From: an uncultured Oscillospiraceae bacterium
GTDB lineage: Bacteria > Bacillota > Clostridia > Oscillospirales > Oscillospiraceae
NCBI GenBank assembly: GCA_934565655.1
Contig: CAKTIE010000028.1
Coordinates: forward strand, 1-17,128
Reading direction: 5' to 3'
Length of the DNA: 17,128 nt
Part shown: positions 14,956 through 17,128 of the stretch, one piece after another
Position numbering within the stretch: position 1 is the first letter of the stretch
How the letters are laid out: every line of letters starts with the position of its first letter
The notes under the pieces: model-generated
The model's input: the letters and a program-made list of their open reading frames with translations, nothing else
Database searches by the model: none
Told to the model about the DNA's origin: nothing
Translations under genes and position numbers: made by a program

Positions 14956-16404
14956 TCATTGTTCATCGCCGAAATCCGCTCTGTACGCCGCAGCCAGCTT
15001 CTCCGGCCAGTCGCCGATGGGCTTCAGCACGCCGGTGAAGAACCGCAGGGTGGCGGGCTCGTGAACGAACCGCAGACCGCCCACCAGATCCTGGTGGTCA
15101 AACAGCCACTTCACCCGATCGATGACGTACTCCGTCTGGGACAGGGTGAACACCCGGCGGGGGAAGGCCAGCCGCAGCAGCTCCATGCTGGCGATGCGCT
15201 CGGTGCCGTCCGGCTCCCGTTCCTCGGAGAGCGTGCCGCGCTCCATGCCCCGGATGCCGCCGCAGATGTACAGCGCGCAGGACAGCGCACCGGCGGAGTA
15301 CTGGTTTTGCGGCACATGGGGAAGGAATTCCTTCACGTCGATGTGGGCCCCCAGACCGCCGCCGGGGGTGATCACCGGCACACCGTACTCATCCAGCCGC
15401 TTCACGCAGTAGTCGATGAACTGCGGCCCCTGAGAGATCACGTCCATGTCCATGCTCTCCTCAAAGCCCACCGTCATGGCCTCCATCTCCTTCACGGACA
15501 TGCCGCCGTAGGTGAGGAATCCCTCAAACATGGGGATCAGATCCTCCATGGAGTGGAACAGATCCTCATCGCGCACCAGGATCGCGCCGCCCCGGGCAAA
15601 GCCGAACTTCCGGGCAGAGAAGTAGATGATGTCGAACAGGTCTGCGATCATACGGGTGATCTCCCGGATGGACTTGTCCTGCATCCCGGCCTCGCGGGTC
15701 TTGATGAAGTACAGGTTATCCTGCAGAAGGGAAGCATCCAGCACCGTCAGCAGACTGTGACGATGGCAGATGGCGGTGGCGGCCTTTATGTTGGCGTAGG
15801 AGATGGGCTGGCCGCCGATCAGGTTGGTGCCGGCCTCCAGACGGACAAAGGGGATATTCTCCGGCGTCTCCCGCTGGATGCAGGCCGCCAGCGCGTCCAG
15901 ATCAATGTCGCCCTTGAAGGGCAGGTCGCTGTGGCTCTCCAGTCCCTCCTTCTTCACCAGCTCCTCCACGTGGCCGCCCAGACGGGTAATGTGGGCCTTG
16001 GCGGTGGTGAAGTGGTAGTTCATAATGACGCAGTTCCCCGGCTTGACGAAACGGGTGGCCAGAATATTCTCGCAGGCGCGGCCCTGATGGGCGGGCAGGC
16101 AGTGCTCGATGCCGAACAGCTCCTGCAATTTCGCCTGCATTTTGTAGAAGGTCTCCGACCCGGCGTAGGCGTCGTCGGCCATCAGCATGGCGGCCTGCTG
16201 CCGGTCGGACATGGCGTTGACGCCGGAATCCGTCAGCATATCCAGAAAGATATCCTTGTTGTGCAGCTGGAAGGTGTTGAACCCGGCGTCCTTCATTTTC
16301 TGCAGCCGCTGCTCCGTGGGCAGCAGATGCAGCTGCTGGACGATCTTCACCTTGTGCATCTCCATGGGGATGGGTTCGTGCTTGTAAAACGTAATGGCGG
16401 GCAT
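14956..16404 (-). CDS. Tryptophanase/tyrosine phenol-lyase family PLP enzyme
   Basis: A 482-residue PLP-dependent beta-eliminating lyase of the family that cleaves tryptophan to indole, or tyrosine to phenol, with pyruvate and ammonia. The start is ATG 16404-16402, eight bases after a strong AAGGAGG (16413-16419). Family landmarks: AYAGS (79-83), PAHQGR (104-109), TNLIGGQP (193-200), LDAS with D223, the PLP lysine K266 in FSARKFGFARGG (262-273), EGFLTYGGM (294-302), and ELLRL with a likely carboxylate-binding R411. Several core positions differ from E. coli TnaA as I recall it: SAKKD is SARKF, and YDATR is LDASL, losing an Arg near the cofactor. It therefore belongs to a divergent clostridial branch usually annotated tryptophanase; the true substrate is open. 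It is alone in its transcription unit, behind a T-box leader. Confidence 0.82.
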   Translation of the reverse strand: MPAITFYKHEPIPMEMHKVKIVQQLHLLPTEQRLQKMKDAGFNTFQLHNKDIFLDMLTDSGVNAMSDRQQAAMLMADDAYAGSETFYKMQAKLQELFGIEHCLPAHQGRACENILATRFVKPGNCVIMNYHFTTAKAHITRLGGHVEELVKKEGLESHSDLPFKGDIDLDALAACIQRETPENIPFVRLEAGTNLIGGQPISYANIKAATAICHRHSLLTVLDASLLQDNLYFIKTREAGMQDKSIREITRMIADLFDIIYFSARKFGFARGGAILVRDEDLFHSMEDLIPMFEGFLTYGGMSVKEMEAMTVGFEESMDMDVISQGPQFIDYCVKRLDEYGVPVITPGGGLGAHIDVKEFLPHVPQNQYSAGALSCALYICGGIRGMERGTLSEEREPDGTERIASMELLRLAFPRRVFTLSQTEYVIDRVKWLFDHQDLVGGLRFVHEPATLRFFTGVLKPIGDWPEKLAAAYRADFGDEQ

Positions 16405-16483
16405 AGTGCTTTCCTCCTTAAAATTCATAAATCATAAGTTGTGCTGTGCGATAGCCGTCACAGCCCGGCGTTTTCCTCGGTGT

Positions 16484-16537
16484 TTATTGATGATCCCGCC
16501 GCCGCGGGTATCGCTTCATGCTGGTAAATGTCATCAT
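16484..16537 (-). CDS. Candidate 17-residue leader peptide
   Basis: A short ORF between the T-box terminator and the lyase gene, reading MMTFTSMKRYPRRRDHQ and ending TAA at 16486-16484. It has a good AAGGAG site (16546-16551) eight bases before the first of two ATGs, better than chance for such a short frame. The second half is strongly basic (KRYPRRR). It is not rich in one amino acid, so classical attenuation is not obvious. It lies about 80 bases before the lyase start and could act as a translated leader, a toxic or regulatory peptide, or be fortuitous. Confidence 0.4.
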   Translation of the reverse strand: MMTFTSMKRYPRRRDHQ

Positions 16538-16566
16538 ATTTCTCGCTCCTTCGCGCTGATTGCAAT

Positions 16567-16604
16567 AAAAAAACGCCCTCCATGTCCAAAAGGACACAGA
16601 GGAC
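16567..16604 (-). terminator. T-box intrinsic terminator
   Basis: On the minus strand GTCCTCTGTGTCC (16604-16592) pairs with GGACATGGAGGGC (16587-16575) around TTTT, giving 13 bp with three G-U pairs, then G and seven T (16573-16567). The 5' arm includes bases next to the T-box sequence, as required for mutually exclusive antiterminator formation. Confidence 0.92.
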
Positions 16605-16861
16605 GAGTCAAACCCGTGGTACCACCTCAGTTTACCGCTTGCGCGGCCTCATAGGATACAGCCATTTCTAAAATGGTGATATATCCGCAGCGCGATATCG
16701 GGCGCACCCGGCGCCGCCTACCACTTACAAGAAGCTTCGGGGCGCGGCTCAGGACGGTAATTGGGACGCTGTATCTCCGCGGCCTTGCACCACCGGCCGC
16801 TCTCTGAAGAAGATCACCACAGCATCTTACTGGATGTCCATCATCGCTGTTGAACTTTATT
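16567..16861 (-). promoter_or_regulatory. T-box riboswitch leader of the lyase gene
   Basis: An RNA leader that senses uncharged tRNA and allows readthrough. Visible on the minus strand: T-box core AGGTGGTACCACGGG (16627-16613) with preceding AACTG, the terminator at 16604-16567, and a Stem I. Stem I consists of GATGCTGT (16826-16819) with ACAGCGTC (16772-16765), ATCTTC with GGAGAT, an AGAGA motif (16805-16801), and an apical GCGGCC/GGCCGC stem with GGTGGTGCAA loop. The specifier loop has AGTA (16831-16828) opposite CCAATTACC. By comparison with B. subtilis glyQS as I recall it, the codon would be UAC (16759-16757, Tyr); AUU (Ile) or UUA (Leu) are one or two bases away. UGGU in the T-box implies a tRNA with discriminator A, fitting Tyr, Ile or Leu and not typical bacterial tRNA-Trp (G73). 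Confidence 0.92.
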
Positions 16862-16867
16862 GCCGAT

Positions 16868-16896
16868 ACTTTACTACTTTGTGGGGCGAAAGTAAA
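16868..16896 (-). promoter_or_regulatory. Probable promoter of the T-box/lyase unit
   Basis: On the minus strand TTTACT (16896-16891), a 17-base spacer, then TAAAGT (16873-16868). Each hexamer matches the sigma-A consensus at four of six positions. A start near 16861 places Stem I right at the 5' end, as expected for a T-box leader. Confidence 0.5.
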
Positions 16897-17033
16897 TAGG
16901 GAGAATCCACAAGATGAGAGCGTGTGTGCAAACCCGACTTGTGCAAATGGCTGGTGAAGGCTGAAAATTGAAATAAGAACTGGTTATGATAAAACGCCTG
17001 TCGGTAAAGATGGAAAAGTTAGGGAGAAAAGCG
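16897..17033. other. Divergent intergenic spacer
   Basis: About 140 bases between the leftward T-box promoter and the rightward promoter at 17034. It is less GC-rich than the genes. Two TGTGCAAA/TGTGCAAAT copies occur 18 bases apart (TGTGCAAAC at 16925, TGTGCAAAT at 16941). I see no ORF with a ribosome binding site and no terminator in it. Confidence 0.4.
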
Positions 17034-17062
17034 TTGACAAGTGGGGAAGTATGTGGTAATCT
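17034..17062 (+). promoter_or_regulatory. Rightward promoter near window end
   Basis: A perfect TTGACA (17034-17039), 17-base spacer, then TAATCT (17057-17062). The -35 is consensus and the -10 weaker. It would transcribe rightward into the structured sequence that follows and out of the window; the downstream gene is not visible. Confidence 0.6.
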
Positions 17063-17066
17063 AACC

Positions 17067-17128
17067 TAGCTGTCCGCGAGACGGACGGCTATCCGGTCGA
17101 AAACGAGTCGACGAAAAACATCGAAAAA
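17067..17128 (+). ncRNA. Structured leader of unknown type (cut by window edge)
   Basis: Directly at the predicted transcript start lies a 10-bp hairpin, TAGCTGTCCG (17067-17076) with CGGACGGCTA (17082-17091) and loop CGAGA, with one G-U pair. A second, GTCGA/TCGAC (17096-17100, 17108-17112), follows. CGAAAA occurs three times (17098, 17112, 17122). I do not recognise a riboswitch or known RNA family. It may be the 5' part of a regulatory leader or a small RNA; the rest lies beyond the window. Confidence 0.35.

Noticed and set aside
16443..16464. GCTGTG/CACAGC hairpin between the small ORF and the lyase as a second terminator
   Set aside because: Loop of 10 bases, 6-bp stem and no T-run after it on the minus strand.
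17098..17128. Repeated CGAAAA as the start of a CRISPR array or direct-repeat array
   Set aside because: Units are six bases with irregular spacing (14 and 10) and no longer repeat is seen.

Overview
The window reads as chromosome of a GC-rich Firmicute, most likely a gut Oscillospiraceae-type clostridium. This is inferred from the gene families (EcfA1-EcfA2-EcfT-TruA order, EFR1 ferredoxin, ClpE-like ATPase, T-box leader), strong AAGGAGG ribosome binding sites, and a small palindromic repeat that resembles elements I recall from that group. No rRNA, tRNA or CRISPR array was seen.

Region 1 (1-4106, minus strand) is the head-morphogenesis end of a tailed prophage or its remnant. In transcription order it holds portal, Prp cysteine protease, scaffold-like protein and an N4-gp56-type major capsid protein that runs off the left edge. 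Genes overlap by 4 and 8 bases. The capsid N-terminus carries a Prp-like cleavage motif. No terminase lies upstream of the portal; host genes start directly after a short junction (4107-4264).

Region 2 (4265-8768, plus strand) starts with a near-consensus sigma-A promoter driving a small RlmI/RlmK-like methyltransferase. It continues with ecfA1, ecfA2 and ecfT (ATPases and transmembrane subunit of an ECF vitamin/metal importer) and truA. A 132-bp MITE-like element made of stacked hairpins sits between ecfA1 and ecfA2, and a partial relative lies between ecfT and truA.

Region 3 (8795-14919, plus strand) is a chain of closely spaced genes: a membrane-anchored DUF5711-like protein, a CvpA-family membrane protein, a ClpE-like AAA+ unfoldase with an N-terminal zinc finger, a 70-residue cysteine-containing protein, an EFR1-type flavodoxin/ferredoxin fusion and a YjjG-type HAD nucleotidase. 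It ends at a strong bidirectional terminator shared with the convergent gene.

Region 4 (14956-16896, minus strand) is a tryptophanase/tyrosine phenol-lyase-family PLP enzyme. A full T-box riboswitch with its own promoter and terminator precedes it, and a 17-codon ORF with a good ribosome binding site lies between. The T-box does not look tryptophan-specific (Tyr UAC is the best reading of the specifier), which makes the control and substrate of this enzyme the most interesting question here.

Region 5 (16897-17128) is intergenic. It holds a divergent rightward promoter (TTGACA-17-TAATCT) and the start of a structured, unidentified transcript leader cut by the window edge.
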